Shown: positions 47,933-61,379, numbered from the stretch's first letter. The stretch: 64,000 nt of DNA from Epiperipatus broadwayi (GCA_028023455.1 JAQFVV010000204.1:17501-81500); one strand, 5' to 3'. Program-made: numbers and translations. Notes: generated from the sequence alone by a model not told the origin.

Positions 47933-50127
47933 ATTTATAATAATTAAAATGTTCCATAGCTGTATATACATATGTAAAACATTTAAAAATAAATAATGTG
48001 TACAAGAATGAAAAAGTTATAAATGTTAAGAAATGAAAAATTTTACATAAAAAATAAAATTGAAATAATATATGCAGACAAGTTCAAGTTGGGCTTTAGA
48101 ACACATGTGAATTTGTATAGAATAATCAATATTACCAAATGTAAAGTAGAAAAGATGGAGTTATTTAGTGCCATATATACTGTAAGTATGTAGCCAATTG
48201 ATTTGTCCTTATATATAATACTATGAGTAAATTAAAAAGAATTTTAGGTAGAAAATAATAATGATACAGTTTTCATTTATTATACATTGTACTGTCCTCA
48301 TCGTCCAATACTAAATATTGAATGAATAGAAAAAAATTAAACTTTATTTTAACTTATAAGTAGATTCCATTCTTAGTAATAGCACACAGGTTAATATATA
48401 ACAATGTTTCAAGTCGTATTAATCTCCTCTTTTTTTTAAATGTTAGTGGTTTGACTAGTGCCGATATTAACATTAGAGTCAAACATGGATATTTAGATTC
48501 ATGTATATTAAATTTAAGATACCGATTTAATCAACTGATCTATTTTGACAAAGGCAGCAATCAGTAGAAATTTCATATTTGATATTCCTCCTGATTTCTC
48601 CATTTTTTTTTAAGAATAAGGTTAATTAGAAGCTTTTAGACATTATAGATTGTCACACTAGGGTGACATTCAAACAAGTAAATATGTGTTTTATTTTTTT
48701 AACAATAAAATATTCTTATGCTTATTCCTATGAAAATGAGTATAACTTGTTGAAAGTATATTTGGATTTTAAAATTATAAATGGATTAACTAACCTCCAT
48801 ACCAGTGCTTATACTTTTGAAATCGTATGAATGGAGATACAATAAAAAACAAATTTCTAAAATTATGATTAAAATTTATATTCTACTGTAGTAACTTTAT
48901 ATATAATATATATGTAATTACAACAAACATGATTTATTAAAAGGCAAGGGAAATGGGAAAATTTAAATTAAACAGCATTTGATTTGACCAACTCAAATTC
49001 AAAATCGTAATAAAAAACCCTTATATACATACAATTACACAACTGTAAGATTTATATTACTTAATAAATGTAATGTCTATATTTGCCACCATAAATAAGA
49101 TAAATTATAAAATATATATTGTTTTCAGAAATTATGCATACTTACCAATAAGCATTGTAAGTTTAATAATTAAGCATTATATCAGTCTGATCAATTTATT
49201 ATACAGACCAGTAAATATGAATAATTTGTATTACTTTTTTTGGTAAGCATAATAAATAATAAATATTAACAAATGAGCATCTGAGCATTGTAAACTAAAG
49301 AATAAATCAGAAAGAAATATTACAGAAATCTTCATTACTTGGAGCTTGGCTCGTCAGAAAATTATTACCTTATTCACTATGTGGCTATGGGGGGGGGGGG
49401 TTGCTTCTACTTTTATAATTTACTAGTTCAGCCCTAAAAGTAGACATAATAAGTGAACGAATATGCCACATTATAATAATGCATACATAATTTTTTAAAT
49501 TTATATCACAGGTCAGCTAGGACATTTAAAAAAATAATTACAAGCCTAAATATAATATATGTTTCATTAATAGAGTAATAGCTCTTCAGATGTGTTAAGA
49601 CTTTAATGACTATTTTTTTACAGTATTGCAATAACTATAACTCTATAAATATTTATCGTAATATATATTATTCACAATATAATATATTTTATTAATGCAT
49701 TATTCTGATATATGCTGGAGTTCAAATCCAGAATAAAGCAAAAAATATAAAGCAGTTTATAATTTATTTGCTAATTTATGCAATAAGTAAGGTAACTAAT
49801 AAAACAGTACTGGTGCTAATGATATATAACTATTTGAATAAATAGATCCAATCCGAAATCCAATTTTAATAAATAAACTAATTAATTGAATTGAGAGACA
49901 GAGCAACATTTGTGAAACATTGTAGTTGTAAGTTCAATTATTTCCATTTTTCTAAAGCATTCGGTATTTAATGTTAGATGATAGAAATAGTCCATCATAT
50001 ATATATATATAATTACAACTAAAATCATAAACCATCAAGCAAACAAAATGTGAGTCATTATTTTAATATGTTAGTAAACAGAGGGTAATTTTTTTTTAAC
50101 TATTCAGTTTTTATTAATATTGTCTAC
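47933..50127. other. AT-rich noncoding sequence
   Basis: A run of G occurs at about 49390-49400, and a lone B-box-like GAGTTCAAATCC near 49723. No gene seen. Confidence 0.5.
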
Positions 50128-50223
50128 AAAGTTATCAGGTTATCGCAGCCGCCTTGCAAGCAGACTGTTGTGGTTTCGTCTCCCGGCCAATGCTATGACA
50201 TATGGAAAAAAAAGTTATCAGGT
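50128..50223 (+). mobile_element. Very short tRNA-derived SINE with 13-bp target duplication
   Basis: The direct repeat AAAGTTATCAGGT flanks the insert at 50128-50140 and 50211-50223. The insert (50141-50210) is only about 70 bases. It is much richer in GC than the region, resembles a tRNA body (GCAGCCGCCTTGCAAGCAGAC, then B-box-like GGTTTCGTCTCCC) and ends in an A run. Target duplication plus A tail show retroposition, probably by a LINE. Whether it is a complete tiny SINE or a truncated copy of a longer one cannot be told from one copy. Confidence 0.75.
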
Positions 50224-51329
50224 ACACATACATTTAGCATATATATATATTGTTTCATTCCATATTTATTTAGAAATTGATTTTTTAAAAATAAAAAAAA
50301 TAAAATCTTACAATATTCTCAAATCTGTCACTTAAATTTTAAATTATTTACAATTTTATTAAGTTTATTAAGCCATTTTTATTTAACATTAATATCTTCT
50401 TTAAAAATACTTTTTTAAAGATTGTTAAGTTATAAATAATTAAATATTTTTAATAAGAATGGTGACAGGTGATTGATTTATTGCTATTTTTTATAATTGT
50501 TTTAAAACGTGCATTGCATCTAAAAGGCAACAAATTACTTTTTTCCAAGTTAACTGTGTTTATTAACTAAGTACACACACATATATTTAAAAATTATTGC
50601 AAAAAATAAATTTGATATATATACTATCTTTTTATTTTTATTTTTAATACGATATTAAATTTCTCTTAAAAAAATTAATACTTTTTGACAAGCAAATTTT
50701 TGTAAAATATTTACTCTCAGAATGTTTATTCGTAAGTAGTTTCTTTCTTACTAAGTGCCTATTGTGATTTTATTTGAACAAGTGATAAAAAGTTTATATT
50801 AAAATGTTTTAAGAATAAAGCTAATATAAAATTATTATTACATAAGTAATTTTAATATATAAATCTTATCATCAGAGCTGAAATTTTACTTCCATTATAA
50901 TATTGTAAATAAATTGCTTGTGTTATTTTATTTCCACGGATCTTCATATTTTTTTTAATAAGGCTATTACAATCATATCAACGTATAATGTTGTGCGTAA
51001 TAAATATGAAATAAACTACAGCAGCATGCAAATTACTGCCAATTTCTTCTACGTTCATCCGTAGGAAATAAATATAGAAATTGTAGCCATTATAGAGATG
51101 ATTAATTTAAAATTCTAAAAAAATATATTTAAACATAAAATTTTCAGTTTCTTATTTTTATTAATGTTTTACTTAAATGATATTTTTTATGTCATTAAAA
51201 AATCAAACATAATTAAATAATTTTTAATAAATTATTATCACTCTCTTTTAAATGTATTTTGTTAATTTTAGGGAAAACCATTTGGGAATAATAAATTTCA
51301 TATTAAAATAATTTTAATTTTCTTTAATC
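50224..51329. other. AT-rich noncoding sequence
   Basis: Nothing recognised. Confidence 0.5.
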
Positions 51330-51333
51330 ATAT

Positions 51334-54116
51334 TGTAATTGTACTGGTACGGAGTGGGTGTACAGAGTTCACCCACGGTACAGAGTTCACCCACAGTGAA
51401 CTTACATTGACGGCCAATCATCATCATCATCCCACAGTTAGGTAAACAAATTATTGTACCGGTATGGAATCACAACAAATATCAAGCAGTTGCGGTTGTA
51501 CTGCAATCGTTTGAAGACATCAAGGTTTTCACCATTTGAAAATAGACATCCTTAACATCTATACACAAATACCTTGTCTAATACTATATAGTTGTAACTA
51601 ACTGTTTGTGTTTTATTATTCAGGATGTGTTGATTAATATACATCCCTTGCAATTCACATAATTTCCACCCGTATAAGATCAGCTTCTGGGTCTTAAGAG
51701 TCACATTGCGTATTGATGGGAGATTAACTACTAAGCTAGTTAATAAAAAAACAAGAGAAATCATATCCACTGTTATTCTATACATAACTACTCTTTTATA
51801 TAAAAAATTTATGATGATAATATCACTCCCATTTTCCTTCAAAGGCACAAAAGAGAACTAGACCCTAAATACCCATTCAGTCACTAGGAGGTTGTCATGT
51901 ATATATATATATATATTACCAATGCAATGTTTACATATCATGATAAAAAATACCATTTTCATTTTTTACTGTGGTTCATAATCCATTTTTATCTGATGAT
52001 GACTTATGAGCAACATTCAAAAGGAGTTTTGTAATTGGTAAATAAACACATATAAGCAGTTTCATTTAAACATCTGATTCATGTTTTATTACAACATAAT
52101 GTGTACATTCCCAAAACAATTAATTAAGATAAAATTAATTGTAGAATTACTAAACATTTAATGATTTATAATAATAAGAGAAAAAAATGGAAAGCAACAC
52201 ACATCTTTTAGTTATGGTATTTAAATGTCATTTCACTTAGCTTAAATAATTTGATCCCTTGTGACATTTATATAATTAATAAATAAAATCAAAAAATGCA
52301 TATATACACCCCATCTTGTCAATAACATTCTAATATAAATATTACACAATTAATCTGTTATCCATTCATAGTTCTGCCGAATTTATGCTTTTACTAAGTC
52401 AATGTTAGTAAAAACGCTCTCATCTCATTATTATTATCATTTCATAACCCTCTTTATCATTTTATTTTAGGCCTATCTACTACTGCCATACATCTATGTA
52501 CATACACACACCAACTAGGGTTTAAACCTTTTCCATCATAAAATGTTTACATAAATATTTCAATCAAAAAGAAATGAACATCTATTTTAAAATGAACTAT
52601 ATCAAAATACATTAACATATGTGCATACAAATAAAGATATATAATACAAGTGATAAACAATTGAAGATAAAAATAGGGGGGAAAATGGCATAAAAATAAA
52701 ATAATATTTAGTAAAAACAAAACCCTTAATCTCTAATACCTAATTCGATATTTGAAGAGAGAGAAACCTTCAATAGTCATTAATCAAATTTGGTTGTATG
52801 ATACCGAATGCTTGGGTTCTTGCATTTGTAAAGTATTGTTAATTATCTTGTAAGCACACAATATGGAAATATATATATAACTCTGTGGATGGCTAACCCG
52901 TGCAAATCTTTGTTTTAACATATATATATATATATATAACACTGATTATCATATGGGAAATTCCTGAATTATAACAATAGAGAAGAAAACAGTGCAAAAT
53001 GTCTTTTAAAGCACACATTGACTATTGCATGCAAATTTTCTTTAAATTCACTTGGACTACTATTTTCAAAATTATTGTTAAGATGATAGAAAATTTATGG
53101 TATAGATATAAACTAGTTGATGTCTAAACTCATTCACAGACAATCCTGAATTTGAATTAGAGTAGGTTTTCTTCATGGTTTTTCATTTTTCTGATAGTCA
53201 CTTTCCCAAAATGGATGGTGGCATGAAGTATTGTAGACAATTTAGCCATCACCTCTTTTGTAATTACCCCTGGTTATGTTTCTCTAGTCTCCCATTCAGA
53301 TGTACTTGGATATCAATGAATGCCCGCCCTTTGTAACGAAAAAATCTAGCATTCAGCACTGCATTTCTTTTTAGTTATCTACGTAAATAAGATATTTGAA
53401 ATGAGTTGGCAACACCAGTTCAAAAAACAATAATAATGCTTTTATTTGAGCTTCTGTCTGGTATTTATTCATTTAGTATTACTGACATCATTGGTCTACT
53501 AATGACACTAACCTTCTGATAGTAATATGGGTTTCAATAATCTAATATCCTCTTGGGTGGTTTGAAGCATTCTTATCTTGGAACTGTCAACTTATGATTA
53601 ATTAGTAGTTGAGTACAACTAGTTTGGTGGTCAAATATGATCATTAGCCATCGTTTTGATTTTACACATTTGCTAATGAGTTTCTCTCTCCCTCTTTCTT
53701 TAATGTTGACATATAATAAAATAAAAATGACATAATTTTTTTAAAAAACCTGTGTTACATAGAATTAAAATTTGAAATATTAATTAATCTTTGCAAGCAT
53801 AGAATTAAAATTTGAAACATTAATTAATCTTTTCAACTTCTATGAAGGCACTTAAAATAAATTATCCACACACACATATAGACCCACATATATGGCCAGA
53901 AGTTAATTCCTAATATATAGTTAAAATTAAAAGTCCTAATATATAGTTAAAATTAAAAGAAATCGTTCATTTTATCCACTGTTCATCTATCAGTGACTTT
54001 CAATCAAGAAATATATATAGCTGAATAAAACAAACACAAGAAATTTATCTCTCCTACTTTTCTTTTTTTCTAGAATAATTGAATTCTTTCTTGGGTTACC
54101 CTATTAATACACTACA
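51334..54116 (-). repeat. 3' LTR of the old Gypsy element
   Basis: 2783 bases, TG...CA on the minus strand. Similarity to 55590-61375 extends over its whole length with many substitutions and indels, so the insertion is old. It contains a 38-bp tandem duplication (about 53758-53836, unit starting ATAGAATTAAAATTTG) that also occurs in the outer part of the other LTR complex (about 61088-61160) but not in its inner part. Confidence 0.78.
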
Positions 54117-54129
54117 TCTGCTTCCTCCT
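54117..54129 (-). promoter_or_regulatory. Polypurine tract of the old Gypsy element
   Basis: AGGAGGAAGCAGA on the minus strand, directly before the LTR start TGTAGTG. Confidence 0.65.
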
Positions 54130-54309
54130 AAAATTAAAAAAAAAGAACACAACAACCAATAAAAATTTCCTTTCCTTTTCTATATCTACACTGTCACTTA
54201 TAATTTCTTATTGTAAGTCTTCCTGTAACCACTGGTTATTCTTTCTCTGACTACATTCCTTCCCTTTAAATTACTACTAGAGTTTTAAGACCTACAATTT
54301 ATCTGTTGA

Positions 54310-55071
54310 ATATTAAAATTTGGATGCCCCAGTGAGTTTACCCCAAAAAAAATGTCTAGGGATGAGCTGCCATAGGTTTTACACTCCTTTCATTGAAGGT
54401 GCTTTTCTCCATCTTCAGGAGATTCTAATAACAAGACATTTTGCCCTTTTCACCTTTTTATTCAGAATGGCCCTTCATCAAGATTAAAAAATTTATTAAA
54501 TTTATGTTTCCGCAGATCACTAACATGAGGAGGTTTGACAAAGATATACTCTCCCACCTCATGGTAAAAAATAGAAATGTAACACCCATATAACATTATT
54601 TAACAATATTTATAATCAAAACAAAGTTCATATCTCAAAGTATGTGCTCATCAATGTTTTTAGAGATCTGATAAGCATTGATGGATTATAGAATTAATAG
54701 TGACCTGCAGTTCTGAGTTAGATAAGGAATTCAACCAGTGGAGTATAATTACACAATGCACCATGAGCACCAAAATCCTACCACAACCCAGAATAAGAAT
54801 GTAAAAATGCTCTGATTTTTTGTGTCTTAGTTGCTAGAAATATAGAGAATTATGACTTGCTCCTTCTCTGGGGATTTAGAGGCAGGGATCATGGAAGGAC
54901 AATGTTAACTGCACCATGATAAACAATAGGAAATCTAAAATGGGTTGGAGTAATGACTGAGATAGAACACACATTTGAGTTGCATGAAAACAATGCATCC
55001 TCAATACAATGAGAAAATTCTCCACCCATCATCAAAACTGAAAGTACAGCTAAACAAACTTCAACAATCAA
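54310..55071 (-). pseudogene. Gypsy integrase, C-terminal remnant
   Basis: The minus-strand frame 55071-54889 contains ALFSCNSNVCSISVITPTHF and then FPIVYHGAVNIVLP, matching the AL-A-NS---STG-TP--L-YG---LP stretch after the catalytic core. After stops and frame changes, 54567-54463 reads EYIFVKPPHVSDLRKHKFNK then FFNLDEGPF, the GPY/F module; the young element has RTPHVSNLQRNQFKKFLSLYEGPY at the same place. The catalytic triad is not present in readable form. Confidence 0.75.
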
Positions 55072-55563
55072 ATAATCTAATCTCCAAAATCATACATTTT
55101 TATGACTGTTAAGTTAGAACACTGATTTTGTTTAAAAAAATTAATTTAACCAATTTTTTTTATTACATAGAATAAGTATGTTATTCTTGATGCTATGATA
55201 AAAGTTAATGACTCATAATTGATTATGTATAAGTAGTTACAATTTTCCTCCATAAATAAATTAAAATATAATCAACTTTATTAATAAAACAAAACATTTA
55301 ACTGAAGATAAAATTGTTGCTGAATTGAACACTGACTTATGCTGTGATGCATAGATGTTTGAGAACTAAAATATTATGCTGCTCCATGGCTGCAGTCATT
55401 GGCAACATTAATTATGAAATAATGCTAAATATTGTAAAAAGTCTAAATAAAAATAGAAGGCCACAGATAACTATACAGTAAAAAAAATTCCTTTTTCTAA
55501 TTCTCAAATTTATCCACCTCTCTTCTACCATGCTCACTTCACTCCCAGTCTATGCTGTCTATT

Positions 55564-55583
55564 GAGGCCCATGTTGAGCACCA
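55564..55583 (-). promoter_or_regulatory. Primer-binding site of the old Gypsy element
   Basis: TGGTGCTCAACATGGGCCTC on the minus strand, six bases after the LTR end. It resembles the TGGCGCTCAACG site of the young element. Confidence 0.65.
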
Positions 55584-58571
55584 ACTTATTGTAATTGTAG
55601 TGGTACTGAATGGGTATACATTCTCAACCACAATGAATTTGGGGTGATAGTCAGTCATCATCATCATCATTCCACAGTTAGGTATCCAAGTTATTGTACT
55701 GGGATGAAATCATAGCAAATATTAAATAATTGGTGTTGTATTGTAATCATTTTAAGACAACAGGGTTTTCATCATTTGAATGTAGAGATCCTTAGCATCT
55801 ATATACAAGTCACTGGTCCAATACTATGTAGCTATAATTAACTGTTTGTGTTTTATTATTTCAGATGGGTTGGTTAATATACATCCCTTGGAACATCAGC
55901 TAGTTCCTACCTTTATAAGATTAGCTTCTCAGTCTTAGAATCTCTTTGCCTATCAATGGGAGATTAAACACTAAGCTATCTCATAGAAAAAAAACAAAAT
56001 AAATCATATGCCCTGTTATTCTGTACATATTTATCCTGCCCTACAAATAACTTCTGATAGTAATATTACTCACATCCTTCTTCAAAGGCACAGAAAAGAA
56101 CTAAACCCTACATACATATTCAGCCACTATGAGGTTGTCATATATACCAAAATATACTCTTATACATTTTTGGTCAATGTTTTGGTATCATGCCTAAAAT
56201 TACTCATTTCACTTTTTACTGTGGTTCATAGTGTATTTTTATCTGATGATGACTTTTGAGCAACATTAAAAAGGAGTTTTGTAATTGATAAATAAACACA
56301 TATAAGTAGTTTAATTTCAATATCTGATTTATGTTTTATTCTAACATTATAAAATAATGTATACATGCCCAAAACATTTAAGATAAAATTAATTATAAAA
56401 TTATTAAACATTTAATGATTAATAATAATAAGAGAAAAACATGGAAAGCATCACACATCTTTTAGTTATGGTATTTAAATGTCATATCACCTAGTGTAAA
56501 TAATTTGGTCCCTTGTAACATTCATATAATTAATAAACAAAATCAAAAATTTGCATATACACACTTCATCTTGTCAATAATATTATAATGTAACTATTAC
56601 ATAATTAATCTGTATTTATTCATAACTCTGCCTAATTTCTGCCTTTACTAAATCAATATTTTAAAAAAATCTCTCATCTCGTTACTATTATCATTTCATA
56701 ACCCACCTTATCATTTTATTTTAGATCTGTCAACTACTCCCATTAATCTATGTAAATATACACATCATCTAGAGTTTAAACTTTCCCATCCTAAAATGTT
56801 TACATAAATATTTCAATAAAAAAAATGAACATCTATTTTAAAATGAACTATATCAACATATATCAGCATATGTGTGTACAAATAAAAATATACAATAGGA
56901 TTGATAAATGATTGAAAATAAAAAAAAAAATTGAAAAAGCATAAATAATAAAATATTTAATAATAACAAAACCCTTAATTGCTAAGATCTGACTTGATAT
57001 TTGAGGAGAGAAATAGACAGTTAAAAAATGTCAATAGTTATAAATAAAATGTGGTAGTATATTACTGATTGCTTGGGTTCTTACATTTGTAAAGTACTGT
57101 AATTAGCTTTTAACATGCACTATGGTCAAATATATGTATATATGACACATTGATTATCACACTGATTATCATATGGGAAATTCATGAACAATACTAACAG
57201 AGAAAAAGAAAGCACAAAACATTATTTAAACACACATTGATTATTGCACCCAATTTTCTTCAATTTAGCCTTTTTACTATTTTCAAAATTATTGTTAAAA
57301 AGATGTCAAAATTATGGCAGTGATACAAACTAGTTGATGTCTAAACTCATTCACAAACTATCCTGAATTTGAATTAGAGTAAGCTTTGTAACCATCATCT
57401 TATCAGACCTGGGTATGTTTCTCCAGTCTCCCATTCATATTTGCCTGGACTCCAAAAGCTTCAAGCCTCTGGAACAAAGAAATCTAGCATTCAGTATGGC
57501 ATTTCATTTTAAATATTTTCCACAATTAAGATATTTGAGATGAGTGGACAATACCAGTTTAAAAAACAATAATAATGTCCTTGTGTCAGATCCTCTCTTG
57601 TATTTATTCATTTTGTATTATTGACAGCATTGGTCCCTTAATGAGACTAACATCCTGATGGTAATATGTCATTGAAGTATTTATTATTAACTTGGGTAGT
57701 TTGAAGTATTCTTATATTGTAATTATCAGCTTATGATTAATTAGTAGCTGAGTTTAAACTAGTTTCTTGGGCAAAATGATTATTAGCAGTCTCGTTGATG
57801 TTACACATTTGTTAAGGAGTTTCTCTCATTTTCTTTCTTTTTCTCACCTTTTTTTAATTTAATGTTAACATACAATAAAATAGAAATAACATATACATTT
57901 TTAAAAAATCTGTGTTACATAGAACTAAAACTTGAAATATTAATTACTCTGTTTGACTTGTATGAAGGCATTTAAGATAGATGATCCACACATGCACATA
58001 GGCCCACATATCACTTTCATCCTCCTTCAAAGGCATAAAAGCAAACTAGTTCCCAAATACATATGCAGCCACTAGGAGGTTGTCATTTATATCAGAATGT
58101 ACACATATTTTGAACAATGTTTACATATCATGCCTAAAATTATTCTTTTCACTTTTTACTGTGGTTCATAATGTATTTTTATCTAATGATCACTTATGAG
58201 CAACATTTATTAGGAGTTTTGTAATTGGTAAATAAACACATTTAAGCAGTTTAATTTAAACATCTGATTCATGTTTTTTTTCAACATTATGAAATAATGT
58301 GTACATCACTAAAACAATTAATTAAGATAAAATTAATTATAAAATTATTAAACATTTAATGACTACTAATAATAAGAGAAAAAATGGAAAGCATCACACA
58401 TCTTTTAATTATAAACATCACATGATCACCATTTCTTATGCTTGCTCATAACTGTTATTAAAACAAGCAAAACTCTCTATACTTATTGTCACTTAATGCA
58501 AACCAGAGTAATCAATGGATGTCAGAAGACTTGTGCATAAAATCCCCATCTAGTGCCTATTCATTTAATAT

Positions 58572-58612
58572 CCCCAGACTAGTTTCTGGCTTGTTGCCAT
58601 TGTCTGTGATGA
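58572..58612 (-). ncRNA. Hammerhead-like motif, decayed
   Basis: On the minus strand: CACAGACAA in place of CACTGATGA, perfect stem II TGGC-AACAA-GCCA, then GAAA, palindromic ACTAGT and GTC. It preserves the ancestral stem II lost in its sister copies, but its core is broken. Confidence 0.45.
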
Positions 58613-58974
58613 ACCTTGGATCTGAGAGCACTGCACCTAGATCTTAGAATCTAATGCAATCTTCCAGCAAACACTTTTTATCTCTAGTTAACTACAAAAC
58701 TATGGGTCTTAAATTGAAAACACTATAATATTTTCAATCCAAGCTCATCAGCTTATTTAGTTATATTGGTCGGAACTCAGTTTGGTACCTATCCATTTTG
58801 GTGTCTTTGGTTCTTTAGTAAATATAGCTACAACTATCCTATTAGACAGGATTGGTTTTAAGTCAATAAACATAACATGAACACCATTTCTTATGCTTGC
58901 TCATAACTGTTATTAAAACAGGCAAAACTCTCTATACGTATCTAGGTGTAGGTGCAGTGTTCTCAGTTCCAATG

Positions 58975-59016
58975 CTCCTCACTGATGAAGTCCACAAGCC
59001 AGAAACTAGTCTGAGA
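58975..59016 (+). ncRNA. Hammerhead-like motif with intact core strands
   Basis: Core CTGATGA (58982-58988), GAAA (59002-59005), triplet GTC (59009-59011); stem I CTCA with TGAG; stem III palindrome ACTAGT. Stem II (AGTCC...AGCCA) has lost most pairing compared with the TGGC/GCCA of the copy at 58572-58612. Confidence 0.55.
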
Positions 59017-59431
59017 ATATTGGATAAGTATGCACTAGATGGGAATTTTATGCACAAGCCTTCTGAAATCCATTGATTGCTCTGTCTCACAGTGAGTGGC
59101 AATACATATAGAGAGTTTTGCTTCTTTTAATAACAATTATGAGCAAGCATAAGAAATTGTGATCATGTGATGTTTATTGGCTTAAAACCAATCCTGCCTA
59201 ATAGGATAGTGGTGGCTATGGTTATTAAAGAATCAAAGACATCAAAATTTATAGATACTGAACTGAGTTCAGACCTATATAACTATATAAGCTGATGAGC
59301 TTGGATTGAAAATATTATAGTGTTTTCAATTTAAGACTCATAGTTTTGTAGTTAAGTAGAAATAAAAGGTGGCTGCTGGAGGGTTGCATTAGATCCTAAG
59401 ATATAGATGCAGTGCTCTCAGATCCAAGGGC

Positions 59432-59472
59432 TCCTCACTGCCAAATACCACAATAAAGAAACTAGTCTGGGG
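59432..59472 (+). ncRNA. Hammerhead-like motif, decayed
   Basis: Core CTGCCAA (59438-59444), GAAA (59458-59461), GTC (59465-59467). Stem I CCTCA pairs with TGGGG through one G-U pair. The core is broken at three positions. Confidence 0.4.
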
Positions 59473-61379
59473 CTATGGATTATTAGGCACTAGATGAGGA
59501 TTTTATGTACATGCCTTCTGGCATCCATCGATTAATCTGGTTTGCACTGTGTGACAATATATATAGAGTTTTGCCTGTTTTCATCTTTTAATTATGAATT
59601 TAAATGTCATTTCACCTAGCATAAATAATTTGGTTCATTGTGACATTCATATAATTATTAAGAAAAATAAAAATGCATATACACACCCCAACTTGTCATA
59701 ATATTATAATGTAACTATTACATAGTTAATCTGTATCTATTCATAGCTCTCCCTAATTTCTGCCTTTGCTAAATCAATACTAAAAAATCTCTCTAGTTAC
59801 TATTATCATTTCATACTGCACTTATTATTTTATGTTATGTCTGTCCATTACTGCCATACATCTATGTATGTACACAGATTGTCTAGGGTTTAAATCACTC
59901 TTATCATAAAATGTTTACATAAATATTTCATTCAATAATAAAATAAACATCTATTTTAATATGAACTATATCAAAATATATCAACATATGTGTAAACAAA
60001 TAAATGTATACAATACAATTCTTAAATGACTGAATATAAAATAAAAATAGAAAAAAATTATCGCACAAATAATAACATAATCAATAACAAAACCCTTAAT
60101 TGCTAAGACCTAATTAGATATTTGAGGAGAGAGAGGGGGGTTAAAAATGTCAGTAGTTATTAATACCATTTGTTTGTATATTACCAATTGTTTGAGTTCT
60201 TTCATTTGTAAAGTACTATTAATTATCTTTTAAACATGCACTATGGGCAAGTATATGTATAGAAAACACATTGATTATCAAATTAATTATCACATGGGAA
60301 CTTCCTGGACAATAACAGAAAAGAAGAAAAATAGCACAAAACATCTTTTAAAGCCCACATTGATAAGTGCACATAAATTTTCTTTAAATTACTTTGATTT
60401 CTATTTTCAAAAATATTGTTAAGATGATAGACAATTTATAGTATATATAAACTAGTTGATGTCTAAACTTCTTATCAGATAATCCTGAATTTGAATTACA
60501 GTAGGATTTCTTCATATTTTTTTCATTCCTTTGATATACACTTTTCCAAAGTGAGTGGAGGCACTAGGCATGGTAAACACTATAGCCATCACCTCTTACA
60601 TTTTCAGTCCAGGATGTGTTTTTTTAGTCTCAGATCTTTGGAACAAAAAAACTATCATTCATCACTGCATTTCTTTTTAAATTTTATCCACAATAAGATA
60701 TTTGAGATGGGTTGACTATATCAATTAAAAAAAATGATAATAATGCCCTTGCTTCAGCTTCTCTTTGGTATTTATTCATTTTATATTACTAATATCATTG
60801 GTTCCTTAAAGACCTTAGCCTCTTAATGGTAATATATGATTCAAGTATCTACTATCCACTTATGTGGTTTAAAGCATTTTTTTTTTGGAAATTTCAACTT
60901 ATGATTAATTCATTACTGAATTCAAACTAGTTTGGTGGTGAAAAATTGTCTTTAACAGTTTCTTTGATTTTATACATTTATTAATGAGTTTCTCTCTCAC
61001 TCTTTTTTCTTTCTTCCTCCTTTTTCCTTCTTTATGATTAACATACAGTAAAAATAGCATATAAATATTTAAAAACCTGCATTACACAGAATTAAAACTT
61101 GAAATGTTAATTATGTTCTCATACATAGAATTAAAACTTGAAATATTAATTAATCTTCTCGACTTGTATGAAGGCATTTAAAATAGATTATAGCAGAAAT
61201 CTTTCACTTTATCTCCAGTTCATTTTCTTTTCCATATTCTATCAGTGATTTTCAATATATATATAGTTGAATAAAACAAACACACACAAAAAAAATTCTC
61301 TCTAATACTTCTTTTCTTTCTTTTTTTTTTTGTAATAATTGAGGTCTTGCTTGGGTTTCCAATTAATACCCTACAATAT

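Larger units (their letters stand above)
58413..59581. mobile_element. Hammerhead palindrome with 14-bp target duplication
   Basis: This 1169-base insertion is absent from the two other LTR copies. CATCTTTTAATTAT flanks it exactly (58399-58412, 59582-59595). Inside: an antisense unit (58413-58868), an antisense stub repeating its beginning (58869-58940), a sense partial unit (58941-59121) and a full sense unit (59122-59581). Hammerhead motifs lie at 58572-58612 (minus), 58975-59016 and 59432-59472 (plus); the last two are 456 bases apart, the monomer length. GAGCTTGGATT (59297-59307) and a following hairpin (59308-59327) match the conserved block of the other copies. Such a target duplication is typical of target-primed reverse transcription. 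It encodes no protein. Confidence 0.75.
55590..61375 (-). repeat. 5' LTR of the old Gypsy element, with internal tandem duplication
   Basis: It contains the LTR body twice. Section 55590-58011 runs from the LTR end to within about 0.2 kb of its start; section 58012-61375 runs from the body (aligned with 56066 and 51823) to the true start TGTAGGG. About 1.95 kb was thus duplicated in tandem, by unequal exchange or by a second LTR. The outer section is interrupted by the hammerhead palindrome at 58413-59581. Confidence 0.7.
51330..61379 (-). mobile_element. Old Gypsy element, interior mostly deleted, long LTRs
   Basis: Read on the minus strand: an LTR complex (61375-55590), a 6-base gap, a primer-binding site (55583-55564), a 1.4-kb remnant interior with integrase pieces (55071-54310), a purine tract (54129-54117) and an LTR (54116-51334). 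LTR starts are TGTAGTGTATT and TGTAGGGTATT; ends are ACAATTACA. Both outer flanks read ATAT (51330-51333, 61376-61379), a likely 4-bp target duplication, here outside any TA tract. Protease, reverse transcriptase and gag are gone. The integrase tail resembles that of the young element, so they belong to one lineage. Confidence 0.8.

Noticed and set aside
51334-61375. Host segmental triplication
   Set aside because: LTR ends, primer-binding site, purine tract and integrase remnants explain the copies better.
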